Assembly (NCBI RefSeq): GCF_000384135.1
Contig: NZ_KB913028.1
Coordinates: 554,351 to 618,350, forward strand
Length of the DNA stretch: 64,000 bases
Reading direction: 5' to 3'
Source: Succinispira mobilis DSM 6222
GTDB taxonomy: Bacteria; Bacillota; Negativicutes; Acidaminococcales; Succinispiraceae
A program made the position numbers and the translations under genes. Below are positions 25,630-36,600 of the stretch, piece by piece; position 1 is the stretch's first letter, and every line of letters starts with the position of its first letter. Under the pieces are notes generated by a model. The model saw only the letters and a list, made by a program, of their open reading frames with translations. It made no database searches and was not told the origin of the DNA.

Positions 25630-26412
25630 ATGCGAAGCAATGTCATTGAACAAACTTCTTATGAACGAACAATTAGTAATTTATTAGAATATGATAAAAA
25701 AAATATTGATGAAATATGCAGAAACTTGAAATTTCCTAAGTTAGTTTCAAGCCGTTTTGTTGCTTTGCGAAAAAATGTCGAAATAGGGTTTTTAGCTAAT
25801 AATTTAACTAAGTGGGAATACCAAAATGTTTATAAGTATGGGCAAAATCATATTTATCAAGAATATTATCCGGCGATATATGATTTAGTAAAAAATACAG
25901 GTTTAGCTCGTAAAATTCAAACTTATGGCTTTACAGGCAATTACTATTTTCATCTTTTTCCACCAACTTTTTATGACAAGATGATCTATAATTTTTATAT
26001 TATTTTGTTTGAAAGGCCTATTTTTAAGCAATTTCATGCTATGCAGGGGCAGTTAGAGCAAAAGATCATGAATCAAATTTCAACTTATTTTCGAAAACAA
26101 AATAAATATGGTCCAGAGAAAATAAATGTTGCAATTCTAGATGAGCAGTTTATTTGTGTTGCTATTTCTGGTTTGCTAACCCCTTTTTTAAAGGATTTAA
26201 TTGGGCGCAAGGAAGAGGCCTTATTTATTGAACGGCTATTTATTGAAGAGGGGAAAGATATTTTAAAACAGATTTTAATTATTTATTATGCAGGGCAACA
26301 ACAAGAGCCCTTTATTCACTTCGATAAATATGAAGATAAACTAATAATTATATCAAGTTTATCAAGCCTTATCTGGGAAGAATTTTTAGAGAAAATGTCA
26401 ACTTTAGATTAG
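25630..26412 (+). CDS. DUF2294/MpsC-like protein, paralog 2
   Basis: This 260-residue protein matches the first paralog over its whole length, with shared FRKQNKYGPEKI, VAILDEQF and SGLLTPFL segments and a long C-terminal helix carrying FIEEGKDILKQIL. It has no signal peptide or membrane helix. The N-terminal half contains the repeated pattern KYGQNHIYQEYYP, shared with paralog 1 (YGRKHIYQEYFP). The function is unknown; the similarity of its C-terminal half to DUF2294 is my reading of the pattern. Two copies flanking one signalling gene suggests a tandem duplication with functional specialisation. The ribosome binding site (GGTTGGGTGA) is acceptable. Confidence 0.55.
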   Translation: MRSNVIEQTSYERTISNLLEYDKKNIDEICRNLKFPKLVSSRFVALRKNVEIGFLANNLTKWEYQNVYKYGQNHIYQEYYPAIYDLVKNTGLARKIQTYGFTGNYYFHLFPPTFYDKMIYNFYIILFERPIFKQFHAMQGQLEQKIMNQISTYFRKQNKYGPEKINVAILDEQFICVAISGLLTPFLKDLIGRKEEALFIERLFIEEGKDILKQILIIYYAGQQQEPFIHFDKYEDKLIIISSLSSLIWEEFLEKMSTLD

Positions 26413-26514
26413 GCGAATGATGTAAATAAACAGTAGTCAACAACAAGCTTGGTGGTAGTTGCTTATTTTATGTTATAATTACAGAAAGTAAGCTAAGTGG
26501 GTAGGGTGAGAATT

Positions 26515-27846
26515 TTGAAAAAAATTAATTTAGCAGTAGTTGGGCCTTCGGATTCAGTAGCGCTAATTACGGAAATAGCTCAAGAACGTGAAGTCTTAAA
26601 TATACTATCACTAGTTTATCAAGATGCCTCTGAGGTTCCAGGAATTATAAAAAAAATGGATGATTATGTTGATGTATGGCTGTTTTCAGGCAAAGTTCCC
26701 TACTTGCATGCTAAAGATTCGGCAGTTACTCTAAAACCTCTATATTATATCCCCCATACTGGTTCAAGCTTGTATCGGGCTTTACTCCAAATTTTGGATG
26801 TAGAAAATTTGGAGGTTGGGAAGATCAGTTTCGATACTTTTAATAAAAAAGAAATTGAAGAATCTTTTGCCGATATTCCTATAGTTGTTCCTGAAATTTA
26901 TGTCAATGACTATAGTAATATTATTTCAGCTGAAGAAATAACACATTATCATTATCAATTGTGGCTAGATGGTAAAAGCAATATTGCTGTGACTTGCTTT
27001 TTGTCAACCTATAATGAATTAAGAGAGCTAGGTGTGCCAACTTTTCGTATTTGGCCAACTAGAGATAATATAAGAACAATGCTAACTATAGCAATTAGCA
27101 AGGTTCAAGAAATTCGGTCTAAAGGAAGCCAAATAGCTATTCATCACATAGCTATAGATAAATATGATGATTTAATAGCACAAGTTGCTTCAAATTATGA
27201 AATAAGGCGCATTGAACTAAAATTATATGAATTGCTGATTAATTATACGGAAATGTTAAAAGGTTCTATTTTAATGTTAGGTGAGGGACATTACACAATA
27301 TATTCTACTAGAGGTATTATTGAAAATATCACGAAAGATTTTACGGTGATGCCTCTCTTTGAGGAAATTACTAGCAATATGGCGCTTAATGTTAGTGGTG
27401 GGATTGGCTTTGGGCCAACTGCTTATGCTGCTAATGAAAATGCTCACAGTGCTTTAGCTTTAGCAAGGCAGGCTGGTTATTCTAAATGGATGGTTGTATT
27501 AGACGATAAATCGGTTATTGGACCATTGAGTTCTGCAACTTATTTGCAATATGCAATAAAGTCCGATGATCAAAACATGCAGAATTTGGCAGTGAAATTA
27601 AATATCAGAACTACTACGCTGATGAAAATGCTAGCGGCATTGAAAAGATTTGATAGTGAAATTATTAATGCAGAAGATTTAGCACTATATTTGTCGATTA
27701 CAACTCGGAGTGCGCGGCGCTTATTGAGTAATTTGATAAATAATGGCCTAGCTATAAGTGCTGGTGAAGAAGGGGTAGGCAAAGGTCGACCTAGGAATTT
27801 ATACAGAATTTTAATTGATAAAATAGTTGCTGTACAAAATAATTAA
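26515..27846 (+). CDS. Transcriptional regulator with degenerate GGDEF-like and C-terminal HTH domains
   Basis: The 443-residue product starts with a Rossmann-like sensor region (INLAVVGPSDSVALI). A central segment, ending GIGFGPTAYAANENAHSALA, resembles the degenerate GGDEF-like fold of CdaR/PucR regulators. A C-terminal helix-turn-helix (LALYLSITTRSARRLLSNLI) follows, then GKGRPRNLYRI, typical of a wing. No active GGDEF motif is present. It is placed directly upstream of an M20 amidohydrolase and an AbgT transporter and is the likely local regulator of that pair, by neighbourhood only. The TTG at 26515 is chosen because AGGGTGA at 26503-26509 precedes it; the GTG at 26497 lies upstream of that site. 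Confidence 0.6.
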   Translation: MKKINLAVVGPSDSVALITEIAQEREVLNILSLVYQDASEVPGIIKKMDDYVDVWLFSGKVPYLHAKDSAVTLKPLYYIPHTGSSLYRALLQILDVENLEVGKISFDTFNKKEIEESFADIPIVVPEIYVNDYSNIISAEEITHYHYQLWLDGKSNIAVTCFLSTYNELRELGVPTFRIWPTRDNIRTMLTIAISKVQEIRSKGSQIAIHHIAIDKYDDLIAQVASNYEIRRIELKLYELLINYTEMLKGSILMLGEGHYTIYSTRGIIENITKDFTVMPLFEEITSNMALNVSGGIGFGPTAYAANENAHSALALARQAGYSKWMVVLDDKSVIGPLSSATYLQYAIKSDDQNMQNLAVKLNIRTTTLMKMLAALKRFDSEIINAEDLALYLSITTRSARRLLSNLINNGLAISAGEEGVGKGRPRNLYRILIDKIVAVQNN

Positions 27847-28082
27847 AAAATTCGCTTTACAAATTTACAAAAGTAAGTTAAAATCGTAAACAATGTAGGA
27901 TTAATTAAAGTAGTTTGGTTAAAGTTGAATGGTTATTTGATAAAGCAATGAGGCTTTGTGCGGTTTGTACATGGTCTCATTTTTTTATTTAAGCAATTAA
28001 GGAAATTTCCCAAAATAACCCGAAAAAGTTTTTTTTTAATTACTTTAATAATCACTAATTAAAAGTTGAAGGAGAAAATCGT

Positions 28083-29282
28083 ATGTGGAATCAAGAACAA
28101 GATAGTGAATTGCTGAAAATTCTTAGCAAGTTGCGACAGACATTCCATACTTATCCCGAATTAAGTGGTCAGGAAAAACAGACAAGAGAGACGATAAGAA
28201 AATTTCTACAGGAGTTGGGCATTGAAACGCAAACTTTTAATGAGCAATATGGGCTATGTGGGTTGATAAAGGGAGAGCAGTCTGGACCAGTAATTGCTTT
28301 GCGAGCGGATATGGATGCTTTACCAATTACTGAGGAAAATGAGGTTGCTTATAAATCTAAACATCAAGGCGTTATGCATGCTTGTGGGCATGATGGTCAT
28401 ATGGCGATATTAATGGGGGCCGCGAAAATGCTGATGCAAAATAGACATAAGCTAGCAGGTACAGTTAAATTAATTTTTCAGCCAGCAGAAGAAGCTTCTC
28501 CACTAGGTGGCGCTAAAGCAATGATTGAAGCTGGAGTTTTAGAGGGCGTTGATGCAATATTTGGCTTGCATCTATGGCCAGAAGTTCCTAGCGGGGCACT
28601 TGGCATTAGAACTGGTGGGTTTATGGCCGCATCGGATCGCTTTAAAATTAATGTTATTGGTCGGAGTGCACATGCAGCGCAACCTCATAAAGGGATTGAT
28701 GCGATAACGATGAGTGCAGATATAATTCAAGGACTAAATAATATTGTGAGTCGCCAAATTGATCCAGTGGACGTAGCGACTATTTCTATTGGCGAAATTA
28801 GTGGTGGTGAACGCTATAATGTAATTGCGCAAGAGGTTATTCTGGGGGGGACAATTCGCACTTTAAATGAGACAACAAGACAAGAAATCCCTAAAAGAAT
28901 AGAAGCGGTCTTAAAAGGCATTGCCAAACCACAAGGTGGAGACTATATATTTGATTATCAACAAGGCTATCCAGCGTTAGCTAATTGCAAGAAAGCAACA
29001 GAGGTTGTGGTTCAGGCAGGTAAAAAAGTAATTGGCGAAAATAATGTCTATGCAGAAATTAAACCTGTATTAGGCGCAGAAGATTTTGCTAATTATTTGG
29101 CGGAAAAATCAGGAGCTTTCTTTTTTCTAGGGTGTGCTAAGGCCGGAGAACCAACTCCGATTTTACATAATTCACACTTTGACATTGACGAAAATGTTTT
29201 ATTGATTGGCTCTAAGTTGCTGTATCAAGTGGTGTTTGAAGGAGTGGAGGCTTACAAAATTGTAGGAGGTGAAGTTGGTTAA
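28083..29282 (+). CDS. M20-family metal-dependent amidohydrolase
   Basis: The 399-residue enzyme belongs to the M20D amidohydrolases (hippurate hydrolase, N-acyl-amino-acid and AbgB-like enzymes). Two-metal ligands are visible: HACGHDGH near residues 100-107, QPAEEA with the catalytic Glu near 138, HLWPE near 163, and HNSHFDID near the C terminus. A dimerisation lid starts at about 185. It should release an amino acid from an N-acyl or aminobenzoyl conjugate. The strong AAGGAGAA site supports the ATG. It is followed after 44 bases by an AbgT transporter, a pairing seen in p-aminobenzoyl-glutamate use, although the true substrate may be another acyl peptide. Confidence 0.9.
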   Translation: MWNQEQDSELLKILSKLRQTFHTYPELSGQEKQTRETIRKFLQELGIETQTFNEQYGLCGLIKGEQSGPVIALRADMDALPITEENEVAYKSKHQGVMHACGHDGHMAILMGAAKMLMQNRHKLAGTVKLIFQPAEEASPLGGAKAMIEAGVLEGVDAIFGLHLWPEVPSGALGIRTGGFMAASDRFKINVIGRSAHAAQPHKGIDAITMSADIIQGLNNIVSRQIDPVDVATISIGEISGGERYNVIAQEVILGGTIRTLNETTRQEIPKRIEAVLKGIAKPQGGDYIFDYQQGYPALANCKKATEVVVQAGKKVIGENNVYAEIKPVLGAEDFANYLAEKSGAFFFLGCAKAGEPTPILHNSHFDIDENVLLIGSKLLYQVVFEGVEAYKIVGGEVG

Positions 29283-29326
29283 ACTAAATAGCGGCAAGGT
29301 CGAGTAAAGAGGGAGGTATATATTAA

Positions 29327-30895
29327 ATGAGTAAAGTTGAAAGTTCCCCACAAAAAAACGGTAGTAGTACTTTTCAAAAAGTACTAGATGTGATTGAATT
29401 TGTAGGCAATAAGTTTCCCTCACCATTTATTTTGTTTTCTTTATTAGGGTTGGCGGTGCTTATAATTTCCGCAATTTTTGATGGTGCTTCGGGTACTTAT
29501 ATTGGGAAGGGTGGCAAACTAGTTGAAGTAAAGATCCTAAGTTTGTTAAATGCCGATGGTTTTCGTTATATTATAACGAGTATGGTTAAAAATTTTATAA
29601 ATTTCCCACCTCTAGGGTTAGTAGTAGTTATGATGTTAGCTATGGGTTTAGCTGAAGCTACAGGTTTTGTAAGTGCTTTGGTTCGCAAAATTTTAGGTGG
29701 CGTACCTTCTTGGGCGATTACAGCTACGATATTTTTAATCGGAATTAATGGTAACTTAGCTTCAGATGCGGCCATGGTTTTTGTGCCCGCTGCAGCTGCA
29801 GCAGTTTATGCTAGTATGGGCAAAAATCCAATTCTAGGGATGTCAATTGCTTTTGCAGCTACGGCAGCAGGTTTTAGCGCCAATTTTATTCCCGCAGGTA
29901 CTGATGCTTTGATCGCAGGGATAACACAAACAGCTATTGGCAATGTAGCCGCAACGGCTAATTCACCAGTACATCCGCTTATTAACTATTATTTGATGAG
30001 TTCATCTGTTATCGTATTAACAGTGGTAGGAACTTTTGTAGCGGAAAAAGTAGTTGCGCCTCGTTTAGAAAAAATTGAGATGAAAAAAATTGTGGAAGGT
30101 GAAACAGAAGACCACAGAATTACGCCAGAAGAAATTAAGGGTTTAAAATATGCAGGTTGGACGGCTTTAGTCTATATAATTTTATTGATGGTTTTAATGA
30201 TACCAGAGTCAGGGTTATTGCGTGATCCTAAAACACACCAACTATTGCCTAAATCTCCATTTTTAGATGGTATTATTCCGATATTGTTTTTATTATTCTT
30301 TTCAATAGGCACAGCCTTTGGGATTGGCAAAGGAGTAATAAAGAAAGAAAGCGATATTCCCAAATTTCTCTCTCAAGGTTTGGCAGGTTCTCTTAGCTTT
30401 ATCGTGACAGCTTTTGCGGCTGCACAATTTGTTGCTTGGTTTAATAAAGCTAATATAGCTACAGTTGTGGCTATTAAAGGGGCAAAGTTTTTACAAGCTC
30501 TAGATTTTACGGGTGTTACACTAGTTGTTTCACTGATTTTACTCGCAGCGTTTGTTGATTTATTTGTAATTAGTGGTTCTGCTAAATGGCTTGTTTTGGC
30601 ACCAGTTTTTGTGCCAATGTTTGGGTTATTAGGTTATGAACCAGCTTTAACTCAAGCTGCTTATCGGATTGGGGAAAGTTCAGTAAACTCCGTAACCCCA
30701 CTTAATTATTATGTACCAGTTATGTTGGGAATTATGTCTAGGTATATTAAGGATGACAAAATAGGTATGGGGACTTTGATGGCAACTCAAATTCCTTACG
30801 CCCTTGGCTTCTTAATTTCTTGGACACTTTGGTTGTTGCTATTTATGGCTTTAAATATTCCTCTTGGTCCTGGAGCTAATATATTTATTAAGTAA
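29327..30895 (+). CDS. abgT: AbgT-family transporter
   Basis: The 522-residue protein is a multi-helix inner-membrane carrier of the AbgT family, with about 11-12 hydrophobic segments and family landmarks such as GINGNLASDAAMVFVPAAAA near residue 145 and SSVNSVTPLNYYVPVMLG near 455. AbgT members import p-aminobenzoyl-glutamate or export sulfonamide drugs. Here the upstream M20 hydrolase suggests uptake of a conjugate that the hydrolase then cleaves. GAGGGAGG precedes the ATG. A strong terminator follows, so the operon is M20 then AbgT, possibly with the regulator upstream. Confidence 0.9.
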   Translation: MSKVESSPQKNGSSTFQKVLDVIEFVGNKFPSPFILFSLLGLAVLIISAIFDGASGTYIGKGGKLVEVKILSLLNADGFRYIITSMVKNFINFPPLGLVVVMMLAMGLAEATGFVSALVRKILGGVPSWAITATIFLIGINGNLASDAAMVFVPAAAAAVYASMGKNPILGMSIAFAATAAGFSANFIPAGTDALIAGITQTAIGNVAATANSPVHPLINYYLMSSSVIVLTVVGTFVAEKVVAPRLEKIEMKKIVEGETEDHRITPEEIKGLKYAGWTALVYIILLMVLMIPESGLLRDPKTHQLLPKSPFLDGIIPILFLLFFSIGTAFGIGKGVIKKESDIPKFLSQGLAGSLSFIVTAFAAAQFVAWFNKANIATVVAIKGAKFLQALDFTGVTLVVSLILLAAFVDLFVISGSAKWLVLAPVFVPMFGLLGYEPALTQAAYRIGESSVNSVTPLNYYVPVMLGIMSRYIKDDKIGMGTLMATQIPYALGFLISWTLWLLLFMALNIPLGPGANIFIK

Positions 30896-30945
30896 AAGTT
30901 TTAGGGGTAGGTTTTAATAATTCGATTTTTAACTCAAAATAAAAG

Positions 30946-30996
30946 ACAAGCGCTCTAGTTCGATTATAAAATGGACTAGAGGCGCTTGTTTTTTAT
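30946..30996 (+). terminator. Intrinsic terminator after the AbgT gene
   Basis: A long stem (about 30946-30961 with 30973-30989, one unpaired base) is followed by TTTTTTATTTT. Confidence 0.85.
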
Positions 30997-31060
30997 TTTG
31001 TAAATATGCGGTTATTTAAAAATTAATTGTAAATAAATAGTTAATTTAGGAAGTTAAATA

Positions 31061-31090
31061 TTGACAAGCGAAAAACAAAATGAATATAAT
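31061..31090 (+). promoter_or_regulatory. Promoter of the GGDEF gene
   Basis: Perfect TTGACA at 31061-31066 and perfect TATAAT at 31085-31090 have an 18-base spacer. Confidence 0.8.
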
Positions 31091-31142
31091 GAGTAAAATA
31101 TCCTAATATGTTACTCGTGTATAGATTGTGGAGGGGATGCTT

Positions 31143-32270
31143 GTGTTTTTATCCCATAAAGAAATATTGTTGTCTGGGTTGATTGCAATTGGCGGAGTTA
31201 GTATTACAAGTTTAGTATATATTGGGTTGGTAAAGGTCGGTGTTGTAGGCGATGTGCTTGAAAGAATAGGGATTAGCTTGGGCGTAATGTTCAGCTATAT
31301 TTTTTTCTTTCAATATTATTTGTTAAAGCAATACAAAAAACAAAAGCAACGGTTAGAACAAGAGATAATGCTAAGAAAAGTTAGTAATAGTCTGTTTTAC
31401 AATGTTTTGGAGGCTGATTTGACCTTAGATAAGGTTTTAGGTGATAATTCTCTGGCTTTATCGAGATTTCTTGGAACACATAATAATAGTTATGAAGCAA
31501 TTATAGAAGCGATAGTACATAAGTTGGTACGGGAAGATTTTCAAGAAGAGTATCTTCAGCGATTTTCGCGACAAAATATCTTAAAGATGTTTGCAAGTAA
31601 ACAAACTAATTTTGAATATGAATTTGTGGAACGCTCAGACGGTGTTAATTATCATTGGGTGAAGACCTATGTTTGTGTTTATCAAGACTATCATAGTGGT
31701 AATGTTCGAATAGTTTCACATGTGAAAAACATTCAAAAAGAAAAAGAACGAGAACTAGCGTTTATAAATCAAGCGCAACGTGATTCATTAACGAATTTAT
31801 ATAATAAGATGGTTACACAAGATTTGATAATAAATACTTTGGAAAATATAAAACCTAATAGCAAACATGCCTTATATTTAATTGATCTAGATAATTTTAA
31901 AAATGTTAACGATAGTTTTGGTCATGCCGCTGGGGATATAGTTCTGACTCAAATAGCAGATAAACTTAGACAATCCTTTCGGGAAACAGATATAGTGGGG
32001 AGAATTGGTGGCGATGAGTTTTTGGTAATGCTAAAAAATATTCATGATTTAGATGTTGTTGCTAAAAAAGCCGAGCAAATTTCGACTATTTGTCGTGAAA
32101 TAATTGGCAAAAACGGTCATAGAATAGAGATATCCTTGAGTATTGGTATTTGTATTATCCCTTTAGACGGACAATCTTTTGATGAAATTTTTAAAAAAGC
32201 GGATAAAGCTCTATATAAGGCTAAAAACAGAGGTAAGAATTCATTTGCTTTTTATACAGATTTGAATTAG
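31143..32270 (+). CDS. Membrane-anchored diguanylate cyclase
   Basis: The 375-residue product makes c-di-GMP from two GTP. Two hydrophobic helices (about 8-30 and 40-58) anchor it. A short coiled segment and a PAS-like region (about 90-205) follow, then the GGDEF domain with an intact GGDEF motif (RIGGDEFLVML) and DLDNFKNVND. The inhibitory site RxxD is present five residues upstream (RETD), so product inhibition is expected. The GTG at 31143 follows GGAGGGG at the right distance; upstream in-frame starts overlap that site. It has its own consensus promoter and appears monocistronic. Confidence 0.92.
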   Translation: MFLSHKEILLSGLIAIGGVSITSLVYIGLVKVGVVGDVLERIGISLGVMFSYIFFFQYYLLKQYKKQKQRLEQEIMLRKVSNSLFYNVLEADLTLDKVLGDNSLALSRFLGTHNNSYEAIIEAIVHKLVREDFQEEYLQRFSRQNILKMFASKQTNFEYEFVERSDGVNYHWVKTYVCVYQDYHSGNVRIVSHVKNIQKEKERELAFINQAQRDSLTNLYNKMVTQDLIINTLENIKPNSKHALYLIDLDNFKNVNDSFGHAAGDIVLTQIADKLRQSFRETDIVGRIGGDEFLVMLKNIHDLDVVAKKAEQISTICREIIGKNGHRIEISLSIGICIIPLDGQSFDEIFKKADKALYKAKNRGKNSFAFYTDLN

Positions 32271-32297
32271 TTCATAACAAGCAAATTGCAAGCTAAA

Positions 32298-33365
32298 TCA
32301 ACCTTGAATATAAACTTTAAGTTTGTGTAGTACGGAAAATAATTTTGCTGAAATCAAACAAAAAACATAAATATATATACTATATATAACTACCTGGGAT
32401 AGTGTTAAAGAGTTATTCCAACCTTCAACAAATTTTAAATAGCAGATTATTTGCCAACTAGCTAAGTAAATAAAAATAATATTTTTGCTAGTGAAAATCA
32501 AGATCTTTTGAAGCAAGAGCGGGAATTTGGTAAAAAGATATTCCGATAATACTGGCATAATAAGGCAAATACCCAAGAGTAATATCCCTAATGTATAGTC
32601 ATGTTGATAAAAGTAAGCGCGCATTTTGAAAGTAGCTAAGGTGTATTCCGCCTGAAAAATAAATAGGCCGAGGCAGGTTAAAAAACAACCAAGAACCGCT
32701 AAAGTTCTAAAAAAAACTTCTGGCGGTTTTTGCTTATAAAAAATACCACAAGCGATGCCGAGAAAAAGATAGGCTAGCCAAGGTAAAAAGGGAAAATAAA
32801 CATTCGGCTCAAGCGGTAAGGTTAAATGGCTTATGAAATCCGCATAAGTATTAGGCAAGAGTTCTAACCAGCTTGTAACAAAATCAATTTTACTAGTTAA
32901 ATACATAGTTGTAGCACTTAAAATTAAGTACAAAAAGCTATAATGACTTGGTAAACAAGCTAGAGGTATTAGCAGTAGGCAAGCGTATCCTAAAAATAAA
33001 TAGATATCTACCATATTTACATAGTATATATTTGAGTAAAAGTATTCTGAAAAATTATCTCCGGAATCTGCTAGATATAGCATATAAGGGTAGCGGCTGA
33101 TATTAATCAAATAGCCAAGGAAAAGTAAAAACACCCCTTTTTTTAAAAGTCGGATAGCATTAAAACTTTTGGAAATAATTAAGAAAAAGCCCATGAGAAA
33201 TATGAAAACATTAGGTACTAGCGCGGTAATAAAAACATCAATACTGCGGCCTAAATTTGAATAGAGTAGTGATTCGTGGGTGACCTCATCAAAAAAATTA
33301 ATAAAAATCATCAATAAAATAGTAAAACCTTTTAGTAAGTCTAGACTGATGATCCGAGAAATCAT
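32298..33365 (-). CDS. Multi-spanning membrane protein, acyltransferase-like (DUF1624/YeiB type)
   Basis: The 355-residue product has about ten hydrophobic helices and starts RIISLDLLKGFTILLMIFIN, which resembles the first helix of DUF1624/HGSNAT-like and OpgC-type membrane acyltransferases (R-x-x-SLD-x-x-KG). Such proteins move acetyl or acyl groups across the membrane onto sugars or similar acceptors. No acceptor can be named. The gene is on the opposite strand to both neighbours and is alone. No strong ribosome binding site precedes the ATG. Confidence 0.6.
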   Translation of the reverse strand: MISRIISLDLLKGFTILLMIFINFFDEVTHESLLYSNLGRSIDVFITALVPNVFIFLMGFFLIISKSFNAIRLLKKGVFLLFLGYLINISRYPYMLYLADSGDNFSEYFYSNIYYVNMVDIYLFLGYACLLLIPLACLPSHYSFLYLILSATTMYLTSKIDFVTSWLELLPNTYADFISHLTLPLEPNVYFPFLPWLAYLFLGIACGIFYKQKPPEVFFRTLAVLGCFLTCLGLFIFQAEYTLATFKMRAYFYQHDYTLGILLLGICLIMPVLSEYLFTKFPLLLQKILIFTSKNIIFIYLASWQIICYLKFVEGWNNSLTLSQVVIYSIYIYVFCLISAKLFSVLHKLKVYIQG

Positions 33366-33621
33366 GGAATATATGCCTATACAGCAAGTTTGAAATATTG
33401 CTGCCCTTCCGTTAAAATTTGCGATAGCTATATTTTATTTGCTGACGAAAAAGCTGTCAAATATTTTGAAACATGTTGGGAATTTTAGAGTAGCAATATT
33501 TTAAAATACAAATAGGGTAAGAGCAGAAAATTAAAAAAGTTAAAAATAAAAAAGCAATGCTTAAATAAGCTTTAAAGCTTGGCAAAGTTGCAGAGCTAAA
33601 CAAAGGATTAAGAGGCGGATA

Positions 33622-36600
33622 ATGGAATTAAATAAATTAATGCTACCGCTATTAAGTGGGGCAGTAACTGGTTATATTACTAATAATTATGCTGTTAAAA
33701 TGCTGTTTAAGAAATATGGACCTTTCGGGGGGATGATTTTATCCACACGACAGGAATTTACGACACAAATAAGTGAGTTAGTTGAACGGGATATTATCAA
33801 TAAACAGACGCTAGAAAACGAATTAGAACGATATGAATTTCGTAAAAGTTTTTATAATTTAATTAATGGGGTGCTTAAAAAACACATATATATAAATACT
33901 CCTAATATTAAATTTAAAGAAATACCAGAATTTGAATTCGCAAGAGAAAATGTTCAAAAATTTTGTGGTTTACAATTGAGTAATGTGGCACGGGATTTGG
34001 CACAGGCGCTTTTAGAAAAAATAGCGGTAGAAGAATTAATAGGTGAACAGCAACAGGAATTTTTAATAGGGCAACTTCAAGAAATATTAGTTAAAGAATT
34101 GCAGGATGATAATGTTTTAGCGACGCTTATTCAAGGTTGTTACCTGGAACATCAGGATAAAATGCTGCAAGAATTTATTGAACCAGAATTTTTTACAAGG
34201 CTTGCAGGCAATTTACAAACTTTAACTAGCGATTTTCACGAAAAACTTCAAAAAGAATTAGCTAGTGAAATTACGCAGTCTATTGCTGAAATTTACAAAA
34301 ACTTAGATGGTAAACAATTACTTGATAATTTTTTGAGGTCCATTGAAGATAAAAGTTTGCAGGGTATTTTAGGGGCAACAAGTTGTGACCAAATAGCGGA
34401 AAACTTGCAAGCGGAAATTAATAAAAAATGGAATACCACAGTTGGCGAAAATCTTAGCTTAGAATTAAGTCGGCAATTGTTATTAGCCTTGCAAGAGATA
34501 GAACGACCAATTCTAAGTATTTTTACGACTGATGTTCAAGAAAAAATAACAGCATATTTGCAAGCGAATTTGCCGATAATAATTGAAGAAATAATTAAGT
34601 GGTTAAAGTGTAATAATGTGGAGTTAGAAAATTTACTAAACCAGTCTATAGACGAAGTTTTAACGAGTTCAAGCGGAGACTTTTTGAATTGGCGCAGTAA
34701 AATAAAAAAAATTTTGAAGGAAAATTTCACTGAAAATTTAGCTAAACGCTATGATATGCTGGAATATTTAGTGAAGTATATCAGAGAAAACACAGATTAT
34801 AAAACTTTAAGCCAGAAATTAAGCCAAGAATTGTTAGAATATATCTCGAAAAAAAATATCAGTCAAGTTATTAAAGATTTACAGACTTACAAGATATTAC
34901 AAGGAGAACAAATTAGCAGTTTAGTACAAAAAACTATTGGACAATATTTAGTAACAGGAGAAAAAACGTTGTTCTCTAGTTTGTTTGGCAAAAAAATAGG
35001 CGCGATAGTGCCGCTAGATTTAAGTATTGCTAGCGAAAAATATTTGAGTCAAGCCTTGGTTAAGTATGTACAAGAGGCCTATTTATTTACACCAAAATCA
35101 ACTGAATTTTTGCAGAAGCAAATCGCAACTAGATTTAGCCAGTTGCCACAAACAAAAATTAAACAGGTTGCTAAGGAAGAAATCATAGTGAAGTGGGGCG
35201 AATTGGCACAAAAGGAGTTGTTGCGCAAAAACTCTCGCTATCAATTGCAAGTAAAGAAAAAATTAAATAAGCTGGCAAAGCAAGAATTTGAGGCTGCAAA
35301 GTTAATAAATTTGCTACCAACAAGTCGATTAGCAGATGCTAGAAGTAGATTTGAAGAATGGCTCATAATTTTTTTGAACCGAGAATTAGACAAACTACAA
35401 GAATATGATTTAAAAAATCTTTATGATAAACTAAACAATCACAAGGATAATGTAAAAAATTTTACAGGGTTTGCACTTGATATAAGTAAAAAAAATCTGC
35501 AAGAGATTTTAGCTGGAAAAATAAAAATCGCAGTAGCCAATAATTTAAGTAAAATGTCAGATAGCGCAATCCAAGAATTAGTAGAAAATTTTATGGGCAA
35601 AGAACTTAAACCAATAAATTTGTTTGGGGCTATTTTAGGGGCGGCTACAGGTATAGGTACTTTTTTATTGGAACAAAGTTTCTTGATTAAGTTCAACTAT
35701 GTGGGCACTTTGGTTTATGCAGCTTTAGTTTATGGTTTAGTTGGCTATCTTACGAATATAATTGCGCTGAAAATGATTTTTCAACCATATGTTGAGAAAA
35801 AAATTTGGGGGCTAGTGTTGCCATTTACGCCTGGAGTAGTTAGCAAACAAAAACCACGTTTTGCCAAATCGATGGCTGATTTTGTGGGGGGGAATTTGTT
35901 GACAGCGACTTCGGTACAAGAACTATTTCAGGCTAACCGAAAGCCCTTGGCAGAAAATATTAAGCGGCATATTGCTGCTGAAAACTACTTAGTTTTAGAA
36001 AACATTCTGAAAGAACAAAATGAATTGCTAGCTAGACAAGGTTGGCAACAGTTGTACAAATATGGGCAAGAAAATTATAATTTTTTGTCTAGCAGAGGCC
36101 ATCAATATTTGGGAAAATGCTATTGGCAAGATTTTAAGTTTTTAAATTTGCCAATTGATTTGGATAGTAAAGTTCGTGGATATTTAGGCAGCAGTGTTAA
36201 AGAACTTAGCCGTGAATTTGTTTTACAACGACAAAGCACAGCTAAATTAGGTGATGTAGTCTCACCGCTACTTAAAGTTGCCAGCGTAGAAATGATATGC
36301 GATATAGTTGAGGCGGAAATTAAAGATGCTAGTAAACTAGTTGCCGGATTAGTATTAGGACCCAAAATGGAGGCGGAGTGGACGGCGGCATATCATAGAC
36401 AATTAGAACGGAACTTTGGCGAGTTGCTTGGCGTAGAGCATTGGCAGGAAATAAAAACTATGGTAGTATCTTGGGTATTAAAACAAGCACAGACAGAAAA
36501 ACTCATAAAATTTTTACCAGTGGACTTGAAAACTAGCATTGACAGCGCACTAAATTCCGCAGCTACAATTGAGGAGTTGTTCTCTGGTGGCTTACTAAAT

